Below, in pieces: positions 17,862-26,722 of a DNA stretch of 35,566 bases (position 1 is the first letter of the stretch; the number at the start of each line of letters is the position of its first letter). The notes under the pieces are model-generated. The model saw nothing but the letters and a program-made list of their open reading frames with translations. It was not told the DNA's origin and did no database searches. The stretch comes from Bacteroidales bacterium (lineage in GTDB: Bacteria; Bacteroidota; Bacteroidia; Bacteroidales; Muribaculaceae). The stretch lies in assembly GCA_900766975.1 (NCBI GenBank), contig CAAFXO010000048.1, positions 1 through 35,566 on the forward strand, in the 5' to 3' direction. A program made the translations under genes and the position numbers.

Positions 17862-20048
17862 ATGACCGACAACGATATTAACAGAAAGATGGCAAGCCTG
17901 GACGAGACGCTTCGCGACCGTCGCTATCTTGCTGCATTCGACACTATAGACGAACTGCTCAAGGGCAAGGATCTTCATCAGCTCACAGCGAGATTGGAGC
18001 AAGTCAAGACCACCTATAACTACATGCTCAATTACCTTCTCTTGGGATATCCCGATGAGGGTAGGGAGCAATTACTCGAAGATACGGAGCGTCAGTTGCG
18101 CGAGATCTTCGACGAAGCCATCCGCCTGCTGAAGATGAGGGATAACAATGGTTACTACTACTCTACTTTGCGCACAATCGGTGTGCATAAGGAGTCTCTC
18201 GCCGACCTTATCAAGGAGTATAGCAACATACTCTCCGAGATGAGCATCTTGGAGGCGGGTGGCGATGATGTCTACTCGCTGCGTCAACGCAAGGAGCGGG
18301 TGATGGTGCGACTATTCAACACCCTTTTCACTTCGATTCGTGCTGACAAGGAGTATTCCGAACTTACACGATATATCAACTCCGGATATGCCGATGTCAA
18401 TATCGCCATACAGTCGATCAACGCCCTGACTTTAGGTCTGCTCACCTATTATGACAAGGGCAAATTCACCGCCCTGCTCGATATCTATGAGCAGAATGAG
18501 AGTCCGATCTATATAGCGCGTGCATTGATGGGTATCATCCTGACGATGATTGCCCATACCGATCGCATCAAAGTCGATAAGAAGATTATGGCTCGACTAT
18601 CGCTCTGGAAGGATTCCACCACCCATTACAACTATATCAAGCAGGCGATCCGTGCCATCATCAGCACTCGCGAGACGGAGCGTGCCAACCATAAGTTTAA
18701 GGAGGAAATCATGCCGGAGATCATGAAGATGCGCCCCGAAGTCTCCGATATGCTCAAGAATACGCCCAAGGATATCGAGTCAGCGCTTATAGAGAACAAT
18801 CCGGAGTGGGAGGAGATGCTCGAGAAGAGCAACCTCACCCGCAAGATGGAGGAACTGAACGAGATGCACAGCGATGGTGCCGACCTGATGATGGTTACCT
18901 TCTCGACGCTCAAGCAGTTTCCCTTCTTCAACACCGCCTCCAACTGGTTTCTCCCCTTCGATTCTGCCCACACCGATCTTAACATAGATGCCGACACCGG
19001 TCGATTCATCGACATCTTGACCGGAGCGGGACAGATGGTATGTGCCTCCGACCTCTATTCCTTGGCATTTGCCATGAAGCACATGCCGGATGCACAGCGC
19101 ACCATGATCACTTCGCAACTCTCTCAGCAGTTTGATCAGATAAGCGAGGATGTGAAGTCTTCGTTGCCGCAGTCGGGCAAGCCGGAGTTCGATGCCGAAA
19201 TAGTCAGGTCGGTCAGAGATCTCTACCGCTTCTTCTGCCTCTTCCGCAATACCGACGGATTCATCAATCCTTTTGCCCTCCCTCTGCAATTCACTCAGTT
19301 CCCGGTGGTGGGTGAAATGATGGCAGAAGATGATATGTTGCGACTTTTCAGCGAGTTATATTTCAAACGTGGATATTACCGCGAAGCACTACCCCTCTTC
19401 CTCTCGATCGAGGCATACGACAAGCAGGATGCCACAATCTATGAGAAGATCGGTTTCTGCTATCAGTCGCTCAAGCAATACAGTCAGGCACTCGAGGCGT
19501 ATGAGAGGGCTTCATTGCTTCATCAGCCCGGCCCATGGCTCGTTAAGCGACTGGCTTGGGTGAATCGCAAATTGGGCAATTATGCCGAGGCGGCTCGTTA
19601 TTATGCCATGGCATTGGACCAAGACACGGAAAACCTCTCCCTAATCATCAGCACGGCTGCCATGTGTGTCGAAACCGGCGATATCGCCTCCGGTTTGATG
19701 CACTATTATCATGCCAATTATATCGACCCGGAGAATATGTCGGTGTTGCGCGGTCTGGCATGGGCGGAGTTGCTCAACAAGAATCTTGAGAAGAGTGGCA
19801 ACCTCTATGATCGGATCATACTTACCGATCCTCAACCGGGAGATTGGCTCAACGCCGGACATGTAGCCCTCTTGCAAGGGAAGTATGAGGAGGCGTTCAA
19901 GAGATATAAGAGATATGCCGAAGGGCGTAAAGATGAGTTCTCGTTGACGATGCAGGAGATCATGCCGACGCTGCTCGAATTGGGTGCCGATGAGAACATC
20001 ATCCGGCTGATACAAGATGCCATACTCCAAAATTGGAACAAAATTTAA
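17862..20048 (+). CDS. Tetratricopeptide-repeat protein of unknown function
   Basis: A 728-residue cytosolic protein with no signal peptide or transmembrane segment. The N-terminal two thirds are helical and charged with no domain I recognise. Between about 310 and 345 there is a Met/Glu/Asp-rich coiled segment. From about residue 490 on there are at least four TPR-like units, for example 'YFKRGYYREALPLFLSIEAYDKQ', given here only as its core YYREALPLFL, then 'GFCYQSLKQYSQALEAYERA', 'LGNYAEAARYYAMALDQD' and 'LQGKYEEAFKRYKRYAE'. TPRs mediate protein-protein contacts, so it is probably a scaffold. It lies 49 bases upstream of the MscS channel on the same strand, which suggests co-transcription. 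Confidence 0.82.
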   Translation: MTDNDINRKMASLDETLRDRRYLAAFDTIDELLKGKDLHQLTARLEQVKTTYNYMLNYLLLGYPDEGREQLLEDTERQLREIFDEAIRLLKMRDNNGYYYSTLRTIGVHKESLADLIKEYSNILSEMSILEAGGDDVYSLRQRKERVMVRLFNTLFTSIRADKEYSELTRYINSGYADVNIAIQSINALTLGLLTYYDKGKFTALLDIYEQNESPIYIARALMGIILTMIAHTDRIKVDKKIMARLSLWKDSTTHYNYIKQAIRAIISTRETERANHKFKEEIMPEIMKMRPEVSDMLKNTPKDIESALIENNPEWEEMLEKSNLTRKMEELNEMHSDGADLMMVTFSTLKQFPFFNTASNWFLPFDSAHTDLNIDADTGRFIDILTGAGQMVCASDLYSLAFAMKHMPDAQRTMITSQLSQQFDQISEDVKSSLPQSGKPEFDAEIVRSVRDLYRFFCLFRNTDGFINPFALPLQFTQFPVVGEMMAEDDMLRLFSELYFKRGYYREALPLFLSIEAYDKQDATIYEKIGFCYQSLKQYSQALEAYERASLLHQPGPWLVKRLAWVNRKLGNYAEAARYYAMALDQDTENLSLIISTAAMCVETGDIASGLMHYYHANYIDPENMSVLRGLAWAELLNKNLEKSGNLYDRIILTDPQPGDWLNAGHVALLQGKYEEAFKRYKRYAEGRKDEFSLTMQEIMPTLLELGADENIIRLIQDAILQNWNKI

Positions 20049-20097
20049 TGAATGCCATTCAACTAACGAACTAACAAAAGAAGATATATAATAGAGT

Positions 20098-21315
20098 ATG
20101 GATGTAGTAAGGATGTTTGTTGCCGATGTGTGGCAATTTTTCGGTATAGGAGCAAAGGCTCTCGGTGGCTTTACCCACTGGAGTCTGCTGGTGCTTGCGC
20201 TCCTCTTTGCCTTGGCATGCGGAGCGTTGGCAAGTTATTTTGTGCGTCCTATAGTGCATAGGATTATCAAGAATACCCGAACCAAGATCGACGATATTCT
20301 CTTTAATGACAATGTGTTGCGTTCGGCATGCCGCATAATTCCGGCTATCATCTATCTCTATTTGGCACCGAGATGTTTTGAGGGACATGAGCCCGATTAT
20401 TGGGCATACGTGCTGATAGCGCGAGCGTCGCGCATCTACCTCACGGTGATGATCATCCTGCTGATATGCCATATTCTTGACAATGTAAACTTCCTGAGCA
20501 CCACACACGACCGACTACGCAAGCACTATATCGGTGGTCTTGTGCAATTCATGAAGCTGAGTGTTTATTGCATCGGTGCGATCATCATAGTGTCGATAAT
20601 CATCGACCGTTCACCGGTGTCGCTGATAGCCGGACTTGGTGCGGCGGCGACGGTATTGATGTTGCTTTTCCGCGACAGTATAGTTGGCTTGGTGGCAGGC
20701 ATCCAGTTGAATGTCAACGACATGCTTAAGCCGGGCGACTGGATTACTATCAAGAAATTAGGAGTGGATGGATATGTGCAAAAGGTGTCGCTCACCACGG
20801 TTAAGGTCCTTAACTTTGACAATACCATCGCCACAATACCCCCATCGGTGCTCGTGAGCGATGCTTTCATGAATTGGAAAGAGATCGAAAAACGAGGACG
20901 GCGTGTCAAGCGCACCATCTATATCGATGTCGAGTCGGTGCGTTTCTGCACTGCCGAGGAGGTGACGGAATGGCATAGTCGTGGCCTTGTGAGCGATGAA
21001 GAGACATCGGCAGTCGAACCGCGAATAGTCAACCTGACCCTGTTCCGGCGTTTTGTTACCGCCTATCTCCGCAGCGATGCCGAGGTGAAGCATGACGATT
21101 GGTTGATGGTGCGCCAGCTGGAGCATACCCAAGGTGGACTCCCCATCGAACTCTATTTCTACTACCAAGAGTCGGACTTCGTGCGTTACGAGCAGTTGGC
21201 GGCTGAGGCTATGGAATATATCATAGCATCGGCAGCCCAATTTGGAGTGCGTCTCTATCAGTCACCCACCGGTGGCAACATCACTGCCTTGCTTGCAGAC
21301 AGAGCCGGCAAGTAA
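20098..21315 (+). CDS. MscS-family mechanosensitive ion channel
   Basis: Inner-membrane channel opened by membrane tension, protecting against osmotic downshock. About four hydrophobic segments occupy the first 200 residues (near 21-45, 78-95, 108-130 and 158-190). The pore helix and beta-domain signature is clear: 'SLIAGLGAAATVLMLLFRDS' followed by 'IVGLVAGIQLNVNDMLKPGDWI', the canonical Gly/Ala-packed TM3 and the start of the Sm-like domain. The beta domain continues with 'VSLTTVKVLNFDNTIATIPP'. The 405-residue length and extended cytoplasmic part resemble the YbdG-like subgroup. The stop codon TAA is directly joined to a copy of the AGAGCGCGTTCCTTA repeat. Confidence 0.93.
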   Translation: MDVVRMFVADVWQFFGIGAKALGGFTHWSLLVLALLFALACGALASYFVRPIVHRIIKNTRTKIDDILFNDNVLRSACRIIPAIIYLYLAPRCFEGHEPDYWAYVLIARASRIYLTVMIILLICHILDNVNFLSTTHDRLRKHYIGGLVQFMKLSVYCIGAIIIVSIIIDRSPVSLIAGLGAAATVLMLLFRDSIVGLVAGIQLNVNDMLKPGDWITIKKLGVDGYVQKVSLTTVKVLNFDNTIATIPPSVLVSDAFMNWKEIEKRGRRVKRTIYIDVESVRFCTAEEVTEWHSRGLVSDEETSAVEPRIVNLTLFRRFVTAYLRSDAEVKHDDWLMVRQLEHTQGGLPIELYFYYQESDFVRYEQLAAEAMEYIIASAAQFGVRLYQSPTGGNITALLADRAGK

Positions 21316-21329
21316 GAGCGCGTTCCTTA
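21315..21329 (+). repeat. Dispersed repeat core AGAGCGCGTTCCTTA, copy 1
   Basis: The 15-base core starts on the last base of the mscS stop codon. It shares these 15 bases with copies at 32081-32105 and 35434-35457, but here it continues TAATTGCGCCC instead of AA(A)TTTTTGG, so only the core is conserved. Confidence 0.6.
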
Positions 21330-21330
21330 T

Positions 21331-21400
21331 AATTGCGCCCGGATAAAGCATAAAAATTGCGCCCGGAGCGATACCCTGATGGGATCTCGCTGCCGGGCGC
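21331..21400. terminator. GC-rich repeat and hairpin between mscS and the CotH-family gene
   Basis: AATTGCGCCCGGA occurs twice (21331-21343 and 21355-21367). The second copy pairs with CCGGGCGC (21393-21400): GCGCCCGG (21359-21366) is its perfect partner. The stem continues inward with GCGA/TCGC and a short CCC/GGG pairing. T-rich sequence follows on the plus strand and TTTTTATGC on the minus strand, so it probably terminates both convergent genes. The first copy of the 13-mer is unpaired, suggesting a duplication. Confidence 0.7.
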
Positions 21401-21438
21401 ATTATTTTAATTTTACAATTATGGGTTCTTATTATCGA

Positions 21439-23184
21439 TTAACGATAGAGGGTCTTGGTGGTGCCTTTCGGAGTCTTCATAATGTAGATCTCGCCTGAAC
21501 GGGGTGATGTTACTCTCATGCCCTGGAGGTTGTAGTATTCAACGCCCTCTTCTGCCGACACTACCACTAACTTCGTGCCGGTCTTATCTGTGACTGTCAG
21601 TAAACTATTCTCCAAGTCAAGGATCAACTTCACATTGTCGGCACTACCATCGGCAAGTGTCAAATTGGGACCGACCGACACAAGCTGGTAGGCTTCATTA
21701 ATCTTGATACTATTGGAATTGCTGCCGAGATTGACTTCATTCCATGACTTATCGGCAATCTTGAACTCACCCGAAAGGTGCTCTACGAAAAGCTCATATA
21801 AGCCATCTTCAGTGGCAGTGAAGAGATATTTGTTGATAGTATCCCAGTTACCTACGTCAGTGCCGCGAAGATAGATATCAACCGGAGGATTTTCATAACC
21901 GGCGACACCGAGTTTATATCCGAAATTATAGATAGCATTTTGGAGTTGTTTCTGCACTTCATTGAGAGGAGTCTCCATGTCGGCATTGCCATATCCATCG
22001 CCTTGCCAGCGTTCGGCATCACGCTTGGCAGCCTCTGTGATACGCGCAGCATATTCATTCTGATAGTTGAAGATGCGGTCGAAGCCTTCGGCATCCATCA
22101 GTTCGAAAATGCGCTTCACTTCAGCCTGGAACGCAGGACAGTCATACATGCTCTTAATCCAGTGCTGGGTATATACGCTATTCCAGATCCAATTGGAAAC
22201 ATCAGTAGAGGGTACGAACGAAGAACCGAAATCCCATACGGGGCCGAAGTGCCATTTCTGATCCGCGCCCTTATCTTTTACGAGGTAGCATGAGCCATGA
22301 TAAGACTCGGTATTGTTCATAATCTGGTTGACCACGAAGAAGCGGGCAGCATCGGTGAGGTCGATCTTGTCGAGCCAAGCGCCATCGGCATGATTATCGG
22401 CATAGATCAACTCGTCGATGGCATCAAATTCATTTTTAAGCCACTCGCGGTGAGCATTGGTGACATAGTCTTCAGGCGACTTGTAAGTGATCCAGAGCTC
22501 GGTTTCTTCTGACTGACGAGAATTGACCACCACCTGGCAGGGATCGGTATAATTGTCGAATTCAACGAGCCAAGCGCCGGTATAATCCTCATCGGTAAAG
22601 GGATAGTCGTCGGCAGTCTTGTCGGGGTTTTCGGCGAGCCAATCATCCACGGTGTCATCAGGATTGGTCATATTGACTCTTTTCTTGTCGAAGCGAATGG
22701 TTTCGGTCAGGAAGTAGAGGCCGATATAGTCACCATTGAGGATTACCTCACAGGGCTTGTCGGCAGGAGTCCAAGGGAGTCCGGACATGCGGCTCACCTC
22801 AAAACCGGTGGCATTGCGCATGAAGGCACGGTTGTCATCAGCGTGTGCCAAGAGGGCGAAATGCTTGCTTTTGTTCATGCCCAGGAGAGCAGCCTTATCA
22901 TCGAGTTTCAGGCGGTAAGGTTTTTTGTTGAAAGTCCAGGTCCAGTTGCCACGACCCTTGATCTGGAGGGGCAAGGGGCTCTCGGCGGAACCGAATGCCT
23001 CTACACCTTCACAGCCGCGAGGATCCAGATAATAGGTACCTTCGAGATACTCCTCCTTAGACACAATAGGCTGACGATTTTTAGTTTCGATCACCAATAC
23101 AGGGAGAGTACCGGAGGGTTCAACGGCACGCAAAGTTGGCACGATAGCCAGCAGCGACAATAAAGCCAAGTAAAACTTTTTCAT
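21439..23184 (-). CDS. Secreted CotH-kinase-family protein with C-terminal tail
   Basis: Exported protein of the CotH family, whose founding member is an atypical spore-coat protein kinase; in Bacteroidales such proteins are surface-associated and of unclear substrate. I chose the Met at 23182-23184, because it starts directly with a signal peptide (MKKFYLALLSLLAIVPTLRA); a frame extension to 23229 adds 15 polar residues. CotH signatures are 'IKGRGNWTWTFNKKPYRLKL', 'HFALLAHADDNRAFMRN', 'NGDYIGLYFLTETIR' and 'WHFGPVWDFGSSF'. The C-terminal region ends with 'YYNLQGMRV' and 'GEIYIM', a Por-type-like tail also seen in the protein at 145-2526. It is transcribed alone, convergent with mscS. Confidence 0.88.
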   Translation of the reverse strand: MKKFYLALLSLLAIVPTLRAVEPSGTLPVLVIETKNRQPIVSKEEYLEGTYYLDPRGCEGVEAFGSAESPLPLQIKGRGNWTWTFNKKPYRLKLDDKAALLGMNKSKHFALLAHADDNRAFMRNATGFEVSRMSGLPWTPADKPCEVILNGDYIGLYFLTETIRFDKKRVNMTNPDDTVDDWLAENPDKTADDYPFTDEDYTGAWLVEFDNYTDPCQVVVNSRQSEETELWITYKSPEDYVTNAHREWLKNEFDAIDELIYADNHADGAWLDKIDLTDAARFFVVNQIMNNTESYHGSCYLVKDKGADQKWHFGPVWDFGSSFVPSTDVSNWIWNSVYTQHWIKSMYDCPAFQAEVKRIFELMDAEGFDRIFNYQNEYAARITEAAKRDAERWQGDGYGNADMETPLNEVQKQLQNAIYNFGYKLGVAGYENPPVDIYLRGTDVGNWDTINKYLFTATEDGLYELFVEHLSGEFKIADKSWNEVNLGSNSNSIKINEAYQLVSVGPNLTLADGSADNVKLILDLENSLLTVTDKTGTKLVVVSAEEGVEYYNLQGMRVTSPRSGEIYIMKTPKGTTKTLYR

Positions 23185-23495
23185 GGGTAAGTAATATGTT
23201 TGGTTATGATAATTCAGTGTACAGATCAATCAACAAGCAAGTTATAATGAACTCCACATCGACCGGGAATATCATTAACAACGCACTTACAATCAATCAT
23301 ATAAACTGGTTAAGAAAATCAGATTAACGAAGTAAGCTAAAAAATAGCACAAAATTTATGGTAAAATTATATAAATTATAAGAAACGACAAAAAAATAGC
23401 GATTAAATTTTTGATAATCCAATCGCCCAAAGAGAAAATGACAAGGGAGAAGCCATCAATCTCTGATGGCACAGAAAGCGCGTTCTAAACACCGA
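23185..23495. other. A/T-rich intergenic stretch between CotH-family gene and ATPase
   Basis: No ORF worth calling. It contains a 7-base perfect hairpin, GCCATCA (23452-23458) with TGATGGC (23464-23470), 25 bases past the ATPase stop and probably its terminator. It also has a degenerate match AAGCGCGTTC (23476-23485) to the dispersed repeat. The part nearest the CotH-family gene should hold its promoter, but I found no clean TTTG/TAnnTTTG pair. Confidence 0.5.
23452..23470 (-). terminator. Possible terminator of the accessory ATPase gene
   Basis: GCCATCA and TGATGGC form a perfect 7-base stem with a 5-base loop. On the minus strand it is followed by TTCTCCCTTG, which is T-rich but not a clean U-run. 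Confidence 0.4.
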
Positions 23496-24701
23496 TCAAT
23501 AAGTCATGCCTACTAACCAGATTGGGAGTTTTTTGCCTATCGGATATTCCATAGAATCTGCGAGTATATATGAGTCAGGCACATTTGCAATCTGATCGAA
23601 CGACTTGTCGTGTCCTCCCACCTCAAATGTAATCTTTCCATCTATCTTGAAATCTCCCACACTCTTACCATATTCCACCGTGTGGTTCACAGCAAGTTGA
23701 TTCACGACAAAACATTCTCTAATCGTACCAATCACACTATCTTGAGCCAAGGCAAAGAGCATATTGGTATTGTGTAAGAATATTTTGTCAGGTTTTTGCA
23801 TCTTGGTTACAGACTTATTATCGGCATAGAGCAGATGGAGAAGTTCGGCTCGTTGCATACTGCTGAGATAAGACAAAACAGTGCTTTTGTTCAATTCTAA
23901 ATAAGAGGCTAACTTAGCGATGTTTACTTCGTAAGGCAGATTGCTTGCCAAGAAAAGAAGCATAGCTTTCATCTTGCGAGTAAAAGCCGGTTCGACACCA
24001 CAGAAGAGGGGCATCTCTTGTTCGACGATGAAATTGATCACATTTTCAATCCTGCTAAAATATTCCGTCTCATTTCCATCGTAAAAGGGATAATATCCTA
24101 CACGAAGATATTCCTCAAACATTTGTTGGGGACGACACACTTCATTGACTTTATCGCAAATGGAGTCAGGGTCTTGAAGTATCTCTTGAAGTGAGAATAT
24201 CGGAAGCTGAATACCTTTATAGAAGTGAAGGAACTCGCGAAACGAGAGGCCCTCCATAGTGTAAGAGAGTACTCGGCGGGAGAGGTCGGCATCGGCGTTG
24301 AGGATTTGGATAAGAGAGGATCCGGTAAACGTTACTTTCAGATTTGGATAGAGGTCATTGATCTCCTTTATTTCCTTACTCCATGTCGGATATTTATGTA
24401 CTTCGTCGAGAAACAAGTGTTCACCGCCCATCATATAGAATTTTTCTGCCATATCCAACAGCGAATGAGTTGTGAAGTAAATGCTATCCATGACACAATA
24501 CAAGGCCTTGCCGGGCTGCACGCCGTAGGTCTTCTTGATATATTGTCTCATCAAAGTGGTTTTCCCAACACCTCGTGACCCTTTAATAGCCACCAACTGT
24601 TTTTGCCAGTTGATCTTATCCACAATTTCACGTACAATGCTCATATCCACTTGAGAAATGAACATACGATGTTTCTTAAACAATTGTTCCATCATTGCCA
24701 T
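23496..24701 (-). CDS. AAA ATPase of the DUF4143 / archaeal-ATPase-like family
   Basis: A 401-residue P-loop ATPase of a widespread accessory family (AAA_14 plus DUF4143); cellular role unknown. Walker A is GSRGVGKTT (41-49), Walker B 'HLFLDEVHKY' (about 94), and a sensor-like 'KVTFTGSSLIQI' follows. The middle contains a winged-helix-like segment ('IAKLASYLELNKSTVLSYLSS'). The C-terminal domain carries 'FVVNQLAVNH' and 'DFKIDGKITFEVGG', which resembles the PD-(D/E)XK-like end typical of DUF4143 proteins. The flanks are A/T-rich, with a tandem repeat upstream. It interrupts the neighbourhood between CotH and dnaA, so it looks like an accessory insertion (inference). Confidence 0.88.
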   Translation of the reverse strand: MAMMEQLFKKHRMFISQVDMSIVREIVDKINWQKQLVAIKGSRGVGKTTLMRQYIKKTYGVQPGKALYCVMDSIYFTTHSLLDMAEKFYMMGGEHLFLDEVHKYPTWSKEIKEINDLYPNLKVTFTGSSLIQILNADADLSRRVLSYTMEGLSFREFLHFYKGIQLPIFSLQEILQDPDSICDKVNEVCRPQQMFEEYLRVGYYPFYDGNETEYFSRIENVINFIVEQEMPLFCGVEPAFTRKMKAMLLFLASNLPYEVNIAKLASYLELNKSTVLSYLSSMQRAELLHLLYADNKSVTKMQKPDKIFLHNTNMLFALAQDSVIGTIRECFVVNQLAVNHTVEYGKSVGDFKIDGKITFEVGGHDKSFDQIANVPDSYILADSMEYPIGKKLPIWLVGMTY

Positions 24702-24803
24702 ATTGAGAATTACGGCGTAAAAATAATAAATAATGACTATAAAACCTAATTTTTAACAAAAAAGGTTGTTGTAATAACCGAAAATAAGCAAAAATCGGTT
24801 ACC

Positions 24804-24876
24804 GCGATAAGCGATTTAAATCATACATTGGCTATTGCGACAAGCGATTTAAGTCATATATTGGTGGCTATTGCGA
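24804..24876. repeat. Tandem repeat, two ~33-36 base units plus a partial third
   Basis: Unit 1 (24804-24836) and unit 2 (24837-24872) both run GCGA(T/C)AAGCGATTTAA, then (A/G)TCATA(C/T)ATTGG, and end CTATT. Unit 2 has three extra bases (TGG), and a third GCGA begins at 24873. It lies between dnaA and the ATPase, upstream of the ATPase start. An inverted repeat AACCGA (24777-24782) / TCGGTT (24795-24800) sits beside it. No ORF crosses it. Confidence 0.7.
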
Positions 24877-24966
24877 GACTCTCCTTTGAAAATTTACAAC
24901 ATTAACTCTGTTTTTAAGAGAATTTCCAAAAGAATTAAAAAAATAATAAAGAACGAGGGCGGGGGA

Positions 24967-26355
24967 TTAGCCGAGGATCATTTTTTCTATGGAGGCTATT
25001 ACTTCGGTGAGGTTGTGTTCTACTTGCAGGCGCTCGCTGATGGTGGAGATGCCGTGGAGCACGGTGGTGTGCTTGCGGTTGAGCTTAGCACCAATAGCCG
25101 GCGACGAGAGATCGGTGTGCTTATGACATAGGTACATAATCATCTGGCGCGCATCGGCGATGTCGCGCAGACGACTCTTACTGAAGATCGCATCGGGATT
25201 GAGATGATAGAACTCGGCAGTGTTCTCCACGATCATATCGAAATTAACTATCTTCTTCTCTACCTTTTTCACAAGATGTCCTATCACCTTATGTGCCAAC
25301 TCGATAGAGATCGGCTCATTCTCCGTAATCGAGTGAGTGTAAAGACCCATCACGATACCCTCCAACTCCCGGACCGAACCGTTTGTACTCTTGGCAATCA
25401 GGTCGATGATGTCGTTAGAGATGTCGAGACCATTGCGTGCAGCCTTCGCCTTGAGGATAGCCACACGGAGTCCATAGTCAGGATTGTCGAGAGGTTCGGT
25501 GATACCCCACTTGAAGCGGTCGATAAGACGATCGGCAATGCCGTCGAGTTCCATCGGCGGACGATCGCAAGTGAAGATCAACTTCTTATTATTTTGGTGG
25601 AGATGATTGAAGATAGGGAACAAAGCATCTGCCGTACCACTCTTGTTTGACAACTCCTGGAGGTCATCGAAGAGGATACAATCCATCTGCTGGAACCAGT
25701 TGATAAAATTGGGGATCTCCTTCTTGATGGTGGCATTGGCATAAAGGTTTTGGAACTGGCGCATAGTGATATAGAGCACATTAGCGCGCGGATTGCGCTC
25801 CTTGATGCGTATGCCTATGGCCTGCGCGAGGTGGGTCTTGCCGACACCTACATTACCATATAAGAAGAAGGGATTGAAATCGGGTTTGTCGGGGTGGTTG
25901 GCGATATGCTCGGCGATGGTAAAGGGGAGCTTATTGCTGCGACCCACGCAATAATTCTCAAAATTCAGAGAATCATTCAGTTGCGAGTCGAAAACGAAAT
26001 CCTTACGAGGTTCCGCCTTTTGGATAATCGAGCGCTCCAGCTTGCTGGTCAAGGCATGCGAACGCTTCGGGCTCTCGATAGCCACTTTCGACTCCTTATC
26101 GTCGCTGATCACATAATAATCGTAAGAGAGGGTGATATTCTTGCCGAAAACCGACCATATCGACTTCGAGAGGATATCGTAGAAATCATCCTCCAGCTTA
26201 TCGACATAGAAGCGCGAAGGCACCATCAAGACCAGATTATTGTTCTCGAACGACTGCACCTCGATCTTGGAAAACCACGTGTTGTAGCGATCCTCTCCGA
26301 TATTGGAGCGGATCTTCTCAACGCATTTATTCCATTTCTTTCTTAAGTCTTCCAT
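24967..26355 (-). CDS. dnaA: Chromosomal replication initiator DnaA
   Basis: Binds oriC and opens the duplex for replication. The 462-residue protein has all four parts: domain I (about 1-85, 'WFSKIEVQSFENNNLVL'), a short linker, AAA+ domain III with Walker A GNVGVGKT (167-174), Walker B 'CILFDDLQEL', and the sensor motifs. C-terminal domain IV carries the DnaA-box-binding helix-turn-helix, 'DLSSPAIGAKLNRKHTTVLHG', with the conserved HTTVLH. It is divergent from the thiamine operon across a 461-base A/T-rich intergenic region. I saw no canonical TTATCCACA boxes there, so proximity of the origin is not shown. Confidence 0.97.
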   Translation of the reverse strand: MEDLRKKWNKCVEKIRSNIGEDRYNTWFSKIEVQSFENNNLVLMVPSRFYVDKLEDDFYDILSKSIWSVFGKNITLSYDYYVISDDKESKVAIESPKRSHALTSKLERSIIQKAEPRKDFVFDSQLNDSLNFENYCVGRSNKLPFTIAEHIANHPDKPDFNPFFLYGNVGVGKTHLAQAIGIRIKERNPRANVLYITMRQFQNLYANATIKKEIPNFINWFQQMDCILFDDLQELSNKSGTADALFPIFNHLHQNNKKLIFTCDRPPMELDGIADRLIDRFKWGITEPLDNPDYGLRVAILKAKAARNGLDISNDIIDLIAKSTNGSVRELEGIVMGLYTHSITENEPISIELAHKVIGHLVKKVEKKIVNFDMIVENTAEFYHLNPDAIFSKSRLRDIADARQMIMYLCHKHTDLSSPAIGAKLNRKHTTVLHGISTISERLQVEHNLTEVIASIEKMILG

Positions 26356-26448
26356 GATGAGGGCTTCTTTTTCGAATTACAAAATAATAACAAATTTTTT
26401 GAAAAAAAAAATCAAAAATTTCTTGCATTTCTCACTTTGTTTTTACTG

Positions 26449-26463
26449 TACTGAATTTCAGTA
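26449..26463. promoter_or_regulatory. Palindrome upstream of dnaA
   Basis: TACTGAA, one T, TTCAGTA: perfect 7-base arms around a single base. The size suits a dimeric repressor site. It lies 94 bases upstream of the dnaA start codon; the binding protein is unknown. Confidence 0.35.
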
Positions 26464-26690
26464 TATTAAGTATTTCGAGGGATATATCGAGAACTAAAAA
26501 TTTTATATACCATTGTATATCAATATATTATCACTTTATAGTTAAAGTAATTCAGTAGCCTTTCAAACAAATTATCGGGATGTTCCACAAAGTGCAAACC
26601 GACTCAGAATGATAGTAATAATCGGGATTAAAGAATATAATTGACAACGTGGAACAAAGGAGAGAAAAAAATATAAAAAAAATTTCATTA

Positions 26691-26722
26691 TTTGGATTTT
26701 CGATTTTATTAGAGTAATTTTG
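26691..26722 (+). promoter_or_regulatory. Promoter of the thiamine operon
   Basis: TTTG (26691-26694), a 20-base spacer and TAATTTTG (26715-26722) match the Bacteroides -33/-7 consensus at every defined base. The start would fall near 26728, leaving a leader of about 90 bases. That leader contains only a small GGAG/CTCC hairpin and no THI-box elements. Confidence 0.65.

Noticed and set aside
23185..23229. Fifteen-residue N-terminal extension of the CotH-family protein
   Set aside because: It would place polar residues before a perfect signal peptide that starts at the internal Met.
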